In this document: positions 45,721 through 54,479 of the stretch, piece after piece
Position numbering within the stretch: position 1 is the first letter of the stretch
How the letters are laid out: each line of letters opens with the position of its first letter
NCBI GenBank assembly: GCA_029260455.1
Contig: JAJDDF010000006.1
Span: 186,001 to 250,000 of the forward strand
From: Phycisphaerales bacterium
GTDB lineage: Bacteria > Planctomycetota > Phycisphaerae > Phycisphaerales > UBA1924
Length of the DNA stretch: 64,000 nt
Reading direction: 5' to 3'
Notes under the pieces: model-generated
The model's database searches: none
What the model was told of the DNA's origin: nothing
What the model saw: only the letters and a program-made list of their open reading frames with translations
Made by a program: the position numbers and the translations under genes

Positions 45721-47076
45721 TCAGCCCAATTGTTTTACGCCACCAACAGATGCACGCCCGACTGAGTAGTACACGAAGCCATCATCTCGCATCTGACTTG
45801 GGCGATACAAGTTGCGCCCATCAAACACCACCGGGCTCTTGAGCGCTGCCTTCATCTGGGCAAAGTCCGGCTGCTTGAATTCGTTCCAGTCTGTTGAAAT
45901 GACCACCGCATCTGCATTTTTCAATGTGTCATACATCTCATCGCAAATCTCGAATTTGCCTGGGTACTCGCGCTGCACATTCGCCGCTGCCACAGGATCA
46001 AACCCCCGGCATGTCGCTCCCGCATCTGCACACCAACTCATGATGTCAAGCGCTGGCGCTTCGCGAATATCATCAGTCTGCGGCTTGAACGCCATGCCCC
46101 AGAACGCAAGCGTCTTGCCCGCAATCTCACCATCGTCAGCAAAGTGCGCTTTGATTTTTTCAAAGAATCGACGCCGCTGCGCCTGATTCACATCATGCAC
46201 CGCCTGCGAGAGCTGCGTCGGAACATTCGACTGCCCGCCCATCATGATGCACGCAAGTGTGTCTTTCGGAAAACATGACCCGCCGTACCCGACCCCCGGA
46301 TACAAAAACTGATTACCAATACGCGAGTCGGAGCACATGCCCTCGCGCACGCGCGAAATGTCTGCGCCATATGCCTCGCACAGGTTGGCCATTTCATTGA
46401 TGAAACTGATTTTCGTTGCCAGGAAATTGTTCGAGGCATACTTCACCATTTCCGCAGAACGCACATCCATCACGAAAATCGGATGCCCTTGCCGCACGAA
46501 CGGGTCATACAGCTCCTGCATCAGCTTGCCGGTTTCCTCGTCCTCCACGCCCACAACAACGCGGTCCGGGCGCACGAAGTCATCAATTGCTGCCCCTTCT
46601 TTCAGAAACTCCGGGTTGTCCGCAACAGAAAATGGAAGATCGCCCACGATGCGCTCGATGCGTTCTTTGACGCCATGCGTCGTACCCACCGGCACCGTGC
46701 TCTTGATGATGACAACCTTGGGATCCTGGTTTGGTCCAAGCGCCTTGATCGCGTGACCAATGTCATCTGCTGCCTGCCAGATATACGACATGTTCGTCTC
46801 GCCGTTTTTTCCCGTTGGCGTGCCCACGCAGATGAAAATCATCTTCGCATCGCGATACGCACCCGCCGCATCCGTCGTAAAGGCCAACCGGCCCGACTTG
46901 ACATTGCGTTCCATCATCTCCGTCAGCCCTGGTTCATAAATCGGGCACTCGCCCCGCTTGAGCATGTCGATCTTTCGCTCATCAACATCCAGACACGTGA
47001 CATCATTGCCCGTGTCAGAAAAACACACGCCCGTCACGAGCCCCACATACCCAGTGCCCACCATTGTCAGCCTCAT
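45721..47076 (-). CDS. ugd: UDP-glucose 6-dehydrogenase
   Basis: 451 aa from MRLTMVGTGYVGLVTG, with GGGAG upstream of ATG 47076. The NAD site is at the N-terminus, IICVGTP-type strand FICVGTPTGKNG near residue 85, the FLATKISFINEMAN lysine segment near 200 and the catalytic cysteine in GVGYGGSCFPKDT near 260. It oxidises UDP-glucose to UDP-glucuronate. It supplies the next gene, UDP-xylose synthase, and the polysaccharide locus. Confidence 0.95.
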   Translation of the reverse strand: MRLTMVGTGYVGLVTGVCFSDTGNDVTCLDVDERKIDMLKRGECPIYEPGLTEMMERNVKSGRLAFTTDAAGAYRDAKMIFICVGTPTGKNGETNMSYIWQAADDIGHAIKALGPNQDPKVVIIKSTVPVGTTHGVKERIERIVGDLPFSVADNPEFLKEGAAIDDFVRPDRVVVGVEDEETGKLMQELYDPFVRQGHPIFVMDVRSAEMVKYASNNFLATKISFINEMANLCEAYGADISRVREGMCSDSRIGNQFLYPGVGYGGSCFPKDTLACIMMGGQSNVPTQLSQAVHDVNQAQRRRFFEKIKAHFADDGEIAGKTLAFWGMAFKPQTDDIREAPALDIMSWCADAGATCRGFDPVAAANVQREYPGKFEICDEMYDTLKNADAVVISTDWNEFKQPDFAQMKAALKSPVVFDGRNLYRPSQMRDDGFVYYSVGRASVGGVKQLG

Positions 47077-47242
47077 CACCAACTCCCTCATGTGCCCGAC
47101 GGTACGCCGAGCCAAATACCTTCAACCGAACAGCAGCACTGCCCGTCTTTACACCTCGGGCCAACCGGCCCACGCATCCATGTCTTGTCAGCCGCAGGTC
47201 ATCCTGACGCACGGGCCCGAAGTATCACTCACGTTATGCCGC

Positions 47243-48220
47243 TCAATAGTTCGGCGTTGGTGCCCGGTAATGCGACAGATCAACCCCGCGGAACCACTCG
47301 ATCGTCGTTGCAAGACCATCACGAAGCTCGATCGTCGGCGTCCACCCCAGCTTCTGCTGGGCAAGCGTGATATCCGGACGCCGCTGCTTCGGATCGTCCA
47401 CGGGCAGGTCATTATACACCAATTTCGACTTCGACCTTGTCAGTTCGATGATCAGTTCCGCCAGTTGCTTGATCGTGAATTCTCCCGGATTGCCAATATT
47501 CACCGGCCCAATAAACCCAGGTTCCTCACAGCCCATCATCCGGATGATGACCTCGACTAGGTCATCGCGATAACAAAAAGACCGAGTCTGCGACCCATCA
47601 CCAAAAATTGTGATGTCTTCACCGATCAGCGCCTGTCGAATGAAATTCGACACCACGCGACCATCATACGGATGCATCCGTGGCCCATAGGTATTGAAAA
47701 TCCGCACCAAACGTACATCCGCGCCGTGCATCCTGTGGTAATCAGCAAAAATGGTCTCCGCAGCCCGCTTGCCCTCGTCGTAACAAGCACGCGGGCCAAG
47801 CGTATTCACTGCACCGCGATAGCTTTCGGGCTGGGGGTGCACCTCGGGGTCGCCGTACACCTCACTCGTCGAGGCTTGCAGCACGCGAGCGCCGCAACGT
47901 TTTGCCATGCCAAGCACATGAAATGCACCAAGCACACTCGTCTTCAGGGTCTTGATCGGGTTGTGTTGATAGTGCCCTGGGGCCGCCGGGCATGCCATAT
48001 TGTAAATCTGATCAACCTCAAGCCAGAGCGGCTGGGTGATGTCATGACGAATGAGTTCGAAGTTGGGGTTCCCGAGCAAATGCTGAACATTGGTCTTCTG
48101 ACTCGTAAAGAAATTATCCAGACAGATCACATCGTGCCCCGCGGTGACAAGGCGTTCGCACAGGTGCGAGCCCAGAAAGCCCGCACCGCCGGTGACAAGA
48201 ATGCGTTGAATCGTGCTCAT
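47243..48220 (-). CDS. uxs: UDP-glucuronate decarboxylase (UDP-xylose synthase)
   Basis: 325 aa extended SDR enzyme. [14 protein letters not shown] is the NAD site; [34 protein letters not shown] (Tyr-x3-Lys) and [20 protein letters not shown] match the UXS pattern. It converts UDP-glucuronate to UDP-xylose. Its ATG overlaps the flippase stop (ATGA) and ugd lies just downstream, so precursor synthesis and export are encoded together. Confidence 0.92.
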   Translation of the reverse strand: MSTIQRILVTGGAGFLGSHLCERLVTAGHDVICLDNFFTSQKTNVQHLLGNPNFELIRHDITQPLWLEVDQIYNMACPAAPGHYQHNPIKTLKTSVLGAFHVLGMAKRCGARVLQASTSEVYGDPEVHPQPESYRGAVNTLGPRACYDEGKRAAETIFADYHRMHGADVRLVRIFNTYGPRMHPYDGRVVSNFIRQALIGEDITIFGDGSQTRSFCYRDDLVEVIIRMMGCEEPGFIGPVNIGNPGEFTIKQLAELIIELTRSKSKLVYNDLPVDDPKQRRPDITLAQQKLGWTPTIELRDGLATTIEWFRGVDLSHYRAPTPNY

Positions 48221-49827
48221 ATCGTGGCTTTCGGTTTCTCAAGCGGTCTGGGACAGGGCAAGAAGAGTAGCCGATAGGCCCAACTGCGTGCATTGAACCG
48301 ATCAGGCAGGACCTCCACCGCCTGCGCGAGCTGTGCTGGAATCACGATCCGGGTCAGCATGAGAAAGCACAGTGAAAAGAGCGTTCCACTGACGCCGACC
48401 CGGATCGCATTGAGCACAACGCCCGGGTCCGTCTCTCCGCCAACGAGCATCCGTTTGTCGACAAGAATTGCAATGACGGCTGCGGCAACCCCACACACCC
48501 AGGCCGGTCCAAGATCGACTGCGGCGCTGCGCTTGCGAAGGTGCGACACCTTGAAAACCCACGCACAGATCGCAAGACGTGCCACGATGACATAGGTCGT
48601 CATTGCTGTCGCCACCCGAAGCGCCTGCATGCGATCGTCGGCTCCCTCCTCAGCTGCCCACAGCCCACCAAGAAGTGCAGCAACAACGAACCCGAACGCT
48701 TCGAGCACAAGCACGACGCCATTTGTCTTGAATCGGCCCTGTGCCTGAAGCGCCGCAGTTGTCACCCCAGCGGTAACTCGCATCGGAAACGCACAGGCAA
48801 GCACGAGCATTGCAGGCACTGCATCAGCCCACTTGCCGCCCCACAGCAGAAATTCGACCGGCCCGATGACAGACGCCATACCAAAGCAAATCATGCTCGA
48901 CCACATCGCCTGCACGCGCATCGCACGGTGCAACGCGTTGGCAAAACGCTCGCGGTCATCGGCAAGGCGCGTGAGCGCAGGCAACAGCACCGTATGCAAG
49001 TTGACCCAGAGCAGTATCGCCGTTTGCCCGACCAGTTGGAATGCAAAGAAATACACACCCAGTGCGCTCGCCGTGATCAGCTTGCCCGCCACCAGATAAT
49101 CGCCATACCCAAGCCCCGCTTCGCCAAGTCGCCCGAACAACAACCACCGCACTTCACGCAAAAGCGATGGCCACCTCGACCAGTTCGGGGGAGCTGTCCA
49201 CAGTCGCTCGCGCACATACCACCAGCCCATGACCGATTCTGCCACCGCAACAATAAGCCAGGGCCATGCGAAACTGAAAACGCCTGCGCCGGAGTACGCG
49301 AGAATAATCATCGATCCAAACCGAATGATCGGAGGCCACGTCGCCCACATCGCCGCTTCGCGAAACCGAAGTTGCTTGCGAAGCTTCGCGTAGTAAATGC
49401 TCCCGAAGGTCAAAATCGGAACCGATGCCCCCATGATGAAAAGCATCGGGGCGAGTTGCGGCCTGTCGTAGTACCAGGCAACCAAGGGACCGCTCGCCAC
49501 CATGATCGCACCGAGCACAACATTGAATGTCGCCGCGATCCAGAACAACGCACCGTCGTCATGATCGCCTGAAACACTGCCGCGTTGCACGAGCAGATCC
49601 CGCACCCCGCCATCTCGAATGATCGAGAGGAATCCCGCCAAGCCAGCAGCGAGCGCATAGACACCAAAATCTTCCCGAAGCAGCAGCCACCCTAAAATGA
49701 TCTGCGTGACGAAACTGGCGGAGCGCGTCGCAAGCGTCGCAATTGCGAACCACGACACACCGCTCCCCACAGCGCGCCCAAGGGAAGCCGGTGCACCAGG
49801 TTCTTCAGACCCCTTGCTCAACGCCAA
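48217..49827 (-). CDS. Wzx-type polysaccharide flippase (MOP superfamily)
   Basis: 536 aa, about 12-14 TMs, with the MOP/Wzx pattern ([54 protein letters not shown]). The start is TTG 49827 or TTG 49821, after AGGGAAGG; no ATG is suitably placed. It would flip the lipid-linked repeat unit across the inner membrane. It is the first gene of the leftward arm and is divergent from the main polysaccharide operon. Confidence 0.85.
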   Translation of the reverse strand: MALSKGSEEPGAPASLGRAVGSGVSWFAIATLATRSASFVTQIILGWLLLREDFGVYALAAGLAGFLSIIRDGGVRDLLVQRGSVSGDHDDGALFWIAATFNVVLGAIMVASGPLVAWYYDRPQLAPMLFIMGASVPILTFGSIYYAKLRKQLRFREAAMWATWPPIIRFGSMIILAYSGAGVFSFAWPWLIVAVAESVMGWWYVRERLWTAPPNWSRWPSLLREVRWLLFGRLGEAGLGYGDYLVAGKLITASALGVYFFAFQLVGQTAILLWVNLHTVLLPALTRLADDRERFANALHRAMRVQAMWSSMICFGMASVIGPVEFLLWGGKWADAVPAMLVLACAFPMRVTAGVTTAALQAQGRFKTNGVVLVLEAFGFVVAALLGGLWAAEEGADDRMQALRVATAMTTYVIVARLAICAWVFKVSHLRKRSAAVDLGPAWVCGVAAAVIAILVDKRMLVGGETDPGVVLNAIRVGVSGTLFSLCFLMLTRIVIPAQLAQAVEVLPDRFNARSWAYRLLFLPCPRPLEKPKATI

Positions 49828-50316
49828 ACCTTCCCTGCCTCAAGATCGGTGTCCCTCAAGGGCACCAAGGCGACAGTGCCGTTCCCTATCTCAGAACCCA
49901 AAATGCCAACGACCTGTTGATGATCGAGTTCGACTTCTGCCGAGCATTGCCAAAGGGAAGGCTACCGACTCTGGCTGTGCAGCACGCCGGGCCTCCTCTT
50001 TGGCCCCGATGATTTGGATGTTTTGAGTTTCCAAACAGATGATGATCGCTATCGGCCCGGAATCCGGTCCACAATCACACCGATTCCCCAATCCCGCCGC
50101 CGAACACGCCTTGCCTGTGCCCCGTATCAACAGAAGCGGGGTGGTGCTATCCTGCACGCGAGCTGGTGGGCTCAAGAAGCAGAATCACGTCTCCTCTCGT
50201 CGAATCTCACCTGAGGACATGGCTGATTCTGCCGACCGGTATGTCAGCACTTGGAAATTGATCGGGCTGAGGCACATCGTCCTCGGCCCCGAACCAAAGA
50301 GGGATGGGGCAACATC
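49828..50316. promoter_or_regulatory. Divergent intergenic region of the exopolysaccharide locus
   Basis: 489 bases without a convincing gene between the two arms. It has a hairpin at 49848-49866 (GGTG, one bulged base, CCCT, two bases, AGGGCACC) in the flippase leader. Short frames here lack start signals and protein-like sequence. The region probably holds both divergent promoters, though no box pair was clear enough to call. Confidence 0.45.
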
Positions 50317-51324
50317 ATGTCAAAGGGTCTTGCAGTTGTGGCAGGTGGCGGCGGGTTTATCGGGGGGTTCCTCGCGAGAAACCTCATGGAACAGGGCTAC
50401 AACGTCCGCTCTGTCGACATCAAACCACTGGACGAGTGGTATCAGGTGCACAGTGACGCCGAGAATGTTGTCGCAGATCTGAAAGACCTCGCCAATTGCC
50501 AAGCGGCATGCAAGGGGGCCACGCGCGTCTACCAGCTTGCCGCTGACATGGGCGGCATGGGATTCATCGAAAACAACAAGGCCCTGTGCATGTTGAGTGT
50601 GCTCACCACCACGCACATGCTCATGGCCGCCAAGGAAGCTGGCTCCATCGAACGCTTCTTCTACAGCTCCTCCGCCTGCGTCTACAACGCCGACAAACAA
50701 ACAAGCGAAGACGTTATCCCCCTCAAAGAAGATGATGCCTATCCCGCGATGCCCGAAGATGGGTATGGCTGGGAGAAACTTTTCTCTGAGCGCATGTGCC
50801 GCCACTTCTATGAAGACTTCGGCCTCGAAACACGTGTCGCCCGCTTCCACAACGTCTACGGCCCGCACGGCACCTGGGAAGGTGGACGTGAAAAGGCACC
50901 CGCAGCGATGTGCCGCAAGATCATTGCCGCAAAGCTCTCGGGCGATCACGACATGGAAATCTGGGGCGATGGCAAGCAGACGCGCTCATTCATGTATATC
51001 GATGATTGCATCAAAGGCATCAACATGTTCACGGAAGCACCACACGGCGAGCCCTTGAATCTCGGCTCCGACGAGCTGACAACGATTGTCGGTCTAGCAG
51101 AGTTGGTCGAAGGCATCGCGGGCATCAAGCTCAACAAGCAATACAACCTCGATGCGCCCAAGGGCGTCAACGGGCGGAACTCCGACAATGACCTGATCAA
51201 AAAAGTGCATGGCTGGGCGCCAGGCATCACACTCGCAGATGGCATGAAGAGGACGTACGACTGGATTTATGAGGAGTATGTCGCGAAGTATGGCGCGGGA
51301 AAGACGGCCACGGCCAAAGCTTGA
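50317..51324 (+). CDS. NAD-dependent sugar epimerase, GDP-mannose 3,5-epimerase-like
   Basis: 335 aa from MSKGLAVVAGGG, after AGAGGG. The SDR fold has GGGGFIGGFLARNL, LAADMGGMGFIENN, YSSSACVYN and GYGWEKLFSERMC (Tyr-x3-Lys). The blocks FHNVYGPHGTWEGGREKAPA and DGKQTRSFMYIDDC strongly resemble plant GDP-mannose 3,5-epimerase. The probable product is GDP-L-galactose or a related sugar for the polysaccharide. Specificity is inferred from these blocks only. Confidence 0.85.
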   Translation: MSKGLAVVAGGGGFIGGFLARNLMEQGYNVRSVDIKPLDEWYQVHSDAENVVADLKDLANCQAACKGATRVYQLAADMGGMGFIENNKALCMLSVLTTTHMLMAAKEAGSIERFFYSSSACVYNADKQTSEDVIPLKEDDAYPAMPEDGYGWEKLFSERMCRHFYEDFGLETRVARFHNVYGPHGTWEGGREKAPAAMCRKIIAAKLSGDHDMEIWGDGKQTRSFMYIDDCIKGINMFTEAPHGEPLNLGSDELTTIVGLAELVEGIAGIKLNKQYNLDAPKGVNGRNSDNDLIKKVHGWAPGITLADGMKRTYDWIYEEYVAKYGAGKTATAKA

Positions 51325-51355
51325 TCGTTCTTCGATATTGTCCTAATTACACACC

Positions 51356-51389
51356 CGAGCCGAGCGGCGCAAACGCCTCGCTTGGCTCG
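51356..51389 (+). other. Stable intergenic hairpin before the first GT4 gene
   Basis: CGAGCC (51356-51361) pairs with GGCTCG (51384-51389), and the stem continues inward for about six pairs including two G-T pairs. No T-run follows. It may tune read-through or mRNA stability within the operon. Confidence 0.5.
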
Positions 51390-51418
51390 TGTCGTCTCAA
51401 GAGCAGGAGAAACGCTGC

Positions 51419-52675
51419 GTGAGCACACCAGCGCCCACCAACTCGGCAGCCCCAACCGGACGCACCATTTTGGTGCTCAGTCAGGTCTACCCCCCAGACC
51501 CTGCCTCTGTCGGGCAACACATGGCAGACGTATGCGCCGCACTTGCCGAACGCGGCCACCGCGTCATCGTGGCCACCGCCAACCGTGGGTATGACGACCC
51601 CTCCAAGCGATATCAATCACGCGAAATGCGCGACGGTGTTGATGTGCGCCGCGTACCATTCAGTTCCTTTGGGAAGTCTTCGATCCCGCTTCGCGCACTG
51701 GCCATGCTCTTTTTCATGGGCTGGTGCCTCTGGTACGGCCTGACAACGCGAAAGCTCTCCGGCATACTCGTAAGCACCTCACCGCCCATGTGCGGCCTTG
51801 CTGCGGGCATCGTGCATACGCTGCGCCGCACGCCGATCACCTACTGGGTCATGGATCTCAATCCTGATCAGATGATCGAACTCGGCAAGATGAAGCCTTC
51901 TTCACCTGCTGCACGCATTCTGAACTGGATTCAGAAGTTTGTGCTCAAACGCGCTGCGCATGTTGTCCCCCTCGATCGCTTCATGGCAGACCGCTTGTGG
52001 AAGAAATATGACGCATCTGACAAAGCCACCATCATGCCGCCCTGGCCCCACGAAGATGTGCTGGATGTCGTCAAACATGATGAAAACTGGTTTCGCGACC
52101 AACATGACCTGAACGAACGATTCGTCTTTATGTATTCGGGAAACCACGGCTACTCAACGCCGATCACAACACTGCTGCAGGCAGCGTTGAAAATGCAGGA
52201 TGATGAACACATCCTCTTCATGTTCATCGGCGGGGGTGTGGGCAAGAAGGAAGTTGATGACACCATCGCGCACGAAAAACCGCGCAATATTGTGAGCTTG
52301 CCCTATCAGCCATTCAAGGACCTGCGATTCTCACTGTCTGCTGCTGATGTCCACATGGTGACTGTTGGTGCCAATGTCGTCGGCGTCGTCCACCCTTGCA
52401 AGATATATGGCGCCATGGCAGTTGCACGCCCGATTTTACTCTGCGCTCCAGACCCATGTCATGCGTCCGATATCGTGCGCGATCGTGATGCGGGCTGGCA
52501 TATTTCAAATGGTGATGTTGATGGTGCGGTAGAGTTGTGTCGAAAAATTGCTGCTATGACGAACGACGAGTTACATGCAATGGGACTTCGGGGCCAGCGG
52601 TTCATTGCCGATGACATGCAGAAGGTCGCACTCTGCGGTCAATTTTGTGACATCGTGGAGAACACACTTCGATGA
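51419..52675 (+). CDS. Glycosyltransferase family 4 (WcaI-like)
   Basis: About 418 aa from GTG 51419 (GGAG upstream). An earlier GTG at 51389 falls in the intergenic hairpin. The N-terminal lobe is ILVLSQVYPPDPASVGQHMA, followed by YWVMDLNPDQMIELGKMKP and FVFMYSGNHGYSTPITTLL. The C-terminal lobe has IGGGVGKKEVD and VHPCKIYGAMAVARPILLCA. Retaining GT-B fold transferase, probably membrane-associated. The donor is unknown. The stop overlaps the next gene (ATGA). Confidence 0.85.
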   Translation: MSTPAPTNSAAPTGRTILVLSQVYPPDPASVGQHMADVCAALAERGHRVIVATANRGYDDPSKRYQSREMRDGVDVRRVPFSSFGKSSIPLRALAMLFFMGWCLWYGLTTRKLSGILVSTSPPMCGLAAGIVHTLRRTPITYWVMDLNPDQMIELGKMKPSSPAARILNWIQKFVLKRAAHVVPLDRFMADRLWKKYDASDKATIMPPWPHEDVLDVVKHDENWFRDQHDLNERFVFMYSGNHGYSTPITTLLQAALKMQDDEHILFMFIGGGVGKKEVDDTIAHEKPRNIVSLPYQPFKDLRFSLSAADVHMVTVGANVVGVVHPCKIYGAMAVARPILLCAPDPCHASDIVRDRDAGWHISNGDVDGAVELCRKIAAMTNDELHAMGLRGQRFIADDMQKVALCGQFCDIVENTLR

Positions 52676-53538
52676 CACACCTTGCCGAGCAACCCGCCCG
52701 AGCACCCGCGTCGACCAGCGCCACCGAAACGCCCACATCTACCAGCACATCGGTGGTGAAATATGTCTTCGTGCAGGATGATCCCTTCCTGCTGCCCAAA
52801 CTTGTTGATAAATATCTACGCGAATTTTCAACATCTACCGCGGGCATCAATATTCAATCTGTTGCACAGGGCAAGCGCACGGTGATGCAAACCGCAATGG
52901 ACCTCTACAAACTCTATGGCTTTCGCTACTTCCAGTGGAAGCTGCGAAAATATATCCTCCTCAAAATCAAAGCCAAGATCGTAAACGATATTCTTGGTTC
53001 AACGCGCCGGTGTTACTCCGTCCGCGCTGTTGCGAAAAAGTACGGCGTCCCGATCACCAATGGAGATGTCAACGCTGAATCATTCCGCGACATGCTTGAA
53101 AACAAGGGCGTACAGTTCATCGTCTCAATTTCGGGTACACAGTTCTATAAGAAAGCCCTGCGCGAACAGATGCCCTTTGGCATTATCAATTGTCACGGCG
53201 CACTCCTGCCCAGATACCGCGGCCTGATGCCAAGCTTCTGGACCCTTGCCAATGGTGAAAAAGAGGGCGGCGTGTCGGTGCATCTGGTGAATAGCAAAAT
53301 CGACGATGGCCCCATCATCGTACAAAAACACTATCGCATTCATTCCCACGACACCGTCGAAGACATCATGATGCGGTCGAAAGATCTTGCTGCTGAGGCG
53401 ATCATCGAATGCGTGCGCCTGGTCGAAAAGGGCAACCCACCCATGATGCCAAACCTCGAATCAGAATCCACCGATTTTTCCATGCCAACTCGGGCTGATG
53501 TTGCACGCCTTCGCGCCAATGGACACAGACTCTTCTAA
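52672..53538 (+). CDS. Formyltransferase-family protein (putative sugar N-formyltransferase)
   Basis: 288 aa. The formyltransferase core has IINCHGALLPRYRGLMPSFW (catalytic Asn and His), GEKEGGVSVHLVNSKIDDGPII (catalytic Asp) and a preceding RAVAKKYGVPITNGDVN segment. The family uses N10-formyl-tetrahydrofolate. Being in the polysaccharide operon, it probably formylates an amino sugar rather than initiator Met-tRNA. A low-complexity Thr/Ser N-terminus of about 25 residues precedes the domain. Confidence 0.82.
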   Translation: MTHLAEQPARAPASTSATETPTSTSTSVVKYVFVQDDPFLLPKLVDKYLREFSTSTAGINIQSVAQGKRTVMQTAMDLYKLYGFRYFQWKLRKYILLKIKAKIVNDILGSTRRCYSVRAVAKKYGVPITNGDVNAESFRDMLENKGVQFIVSISGTQFYKKALREQMPFGIINCHGALLPRYRGLMPSFWTLANGEKEGGVSVHLVNSKIDDGPIIVQKHYRIHSHDTVEDIMMRSKDLAAEAIIECVRLVEKGNPPMMPNLESESTDFSMPTRADVARLRANGHRLF

Positions 53539-53540
53539 CA

Positions 53541-54479
53541 ATGACCACTCCCGACGCCATCACGCACGCGCTTTCCTTCGATATCGAAGACTGGTTTCAT
53601 ATGGTGGAAATCGATGCGGTGTCTGACACGTCAAAATGGCCCGAACTGCCCTCTATCGTTGTCGATCGAACGAAGTGGATCGTCGATCTCGTAGGCGAAT
53701 ATGACACTCGGGCAACATTCTTCATCTTGGGCTGGGTCGCAGAACGCTATCCGGAAATCGCTCGCTACATCGCAGATCAGGGGCATGAAGTTGGCACACA
53801 CAGCCACTGGCACCGCAAGGTGTATGAACTGACACCTGAGGAATTTGCCAAAGACATCGCCCACTCGATCGACATACTCAGCAACCAGATCGCCGGGCCT
53901 GTGCATGGTTTCCGCGCGCCAAGTTTCAGTATCACCCCCGGCACCGAGTGGGCATTCGATGTGCTCCTTGATAGCGGCATCACCTATGACGCAAGCTTGT
54001 TCCCTGCGCCGCGCGGGCATGGCGGGTATGACTGCCCCCAGGAAGCACACGTCATTACGACGCCGTCGAAACGCTCCTTACCTGAACTGCCGATGTCAAT
54101 CGGCTCCTTTGGGCCCGTGCGATTGCCATTTAGTGGAGGCGGATACATGCGCGCCCTGCCCAAAGCGCTCATCAACAGATCGTTCAACCAGTTCGAACGC
54201 CGTGGTGTGCCCGCGGTCATCTACCTGCATCCGCGTGATTTTGATCGCAACTGCCCGCGGGTCAACATGCCGCTCAAGCGCAAATTCAAGTGTTATGTCG
54301 GGCTCGCCACAACCGAGGGCAAACTGCGCCATTTGCTTGGCAATCGATTGTTTGCAACGTGCGCTGATGTGCTTGATTCGCAAGGCGTGCCGCCACTCCA
54401 TCGCATCGCCAATCCTGTCACCCCAAACTCATCACTACACGTCCCGGATGATCAGTCGAAACGGGTGGCTACAGCATGA
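53541..54479 (+). CDS. Polysaccharide deacetylase (XrtA-type, DUF3473)
   Basis: 312 aa, NodB-type fold. The metal Asp is in SFDIEDWFHM, the His pair in EVGTHSHWHRKVYELTPEEF and the HGFRAPSFSITPGT motif follows. A C-terminal DUF3473-like part has VIYLHPRDFDRNCPRV. This subfamily is found in exosortase-linked exopolysaccharide loci. It would remove acetyl groups from amino sugars. It starts two bases after the formyltransferase stop, so deacetylation and formylation may act on the same sugar. Confidence 0.9.
   Translation: MTTPDAITHALSFDIEDWFHMVEIDAVSDTSKWPELPSIVVDRTKWIVDLVGEYDTRATFFILGWVAERYPEIARYIADQGHEVGTHSHWHRKVYELTPEEFAKDIAHSIDILSNQIAGPVHGFRAPSFSITPGTEWAFDVLLDSGITYDASLFPAPRGHGGYDCPQEAHVITTPSKRSLPELPMSIGSFGPVRLPFSGGGYMRALPKALINRSFNQFERRGVPAVIYLHPRDFDRNCPRVNMPLKRKFKCYVGLATTEGKLRHLLGNRLFATCADVLDSQGVPPLHRIANPVTPNSSLHVPDDQSKRVATA

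Noticed and set aside
48541-49572. 343-codon plus-strand frame opposite the flippase
   Set aside because: It is rich in Arg, His, Pro and Cys without structure. The flippase strand has regular TM helices and overlaps the next gene properly.
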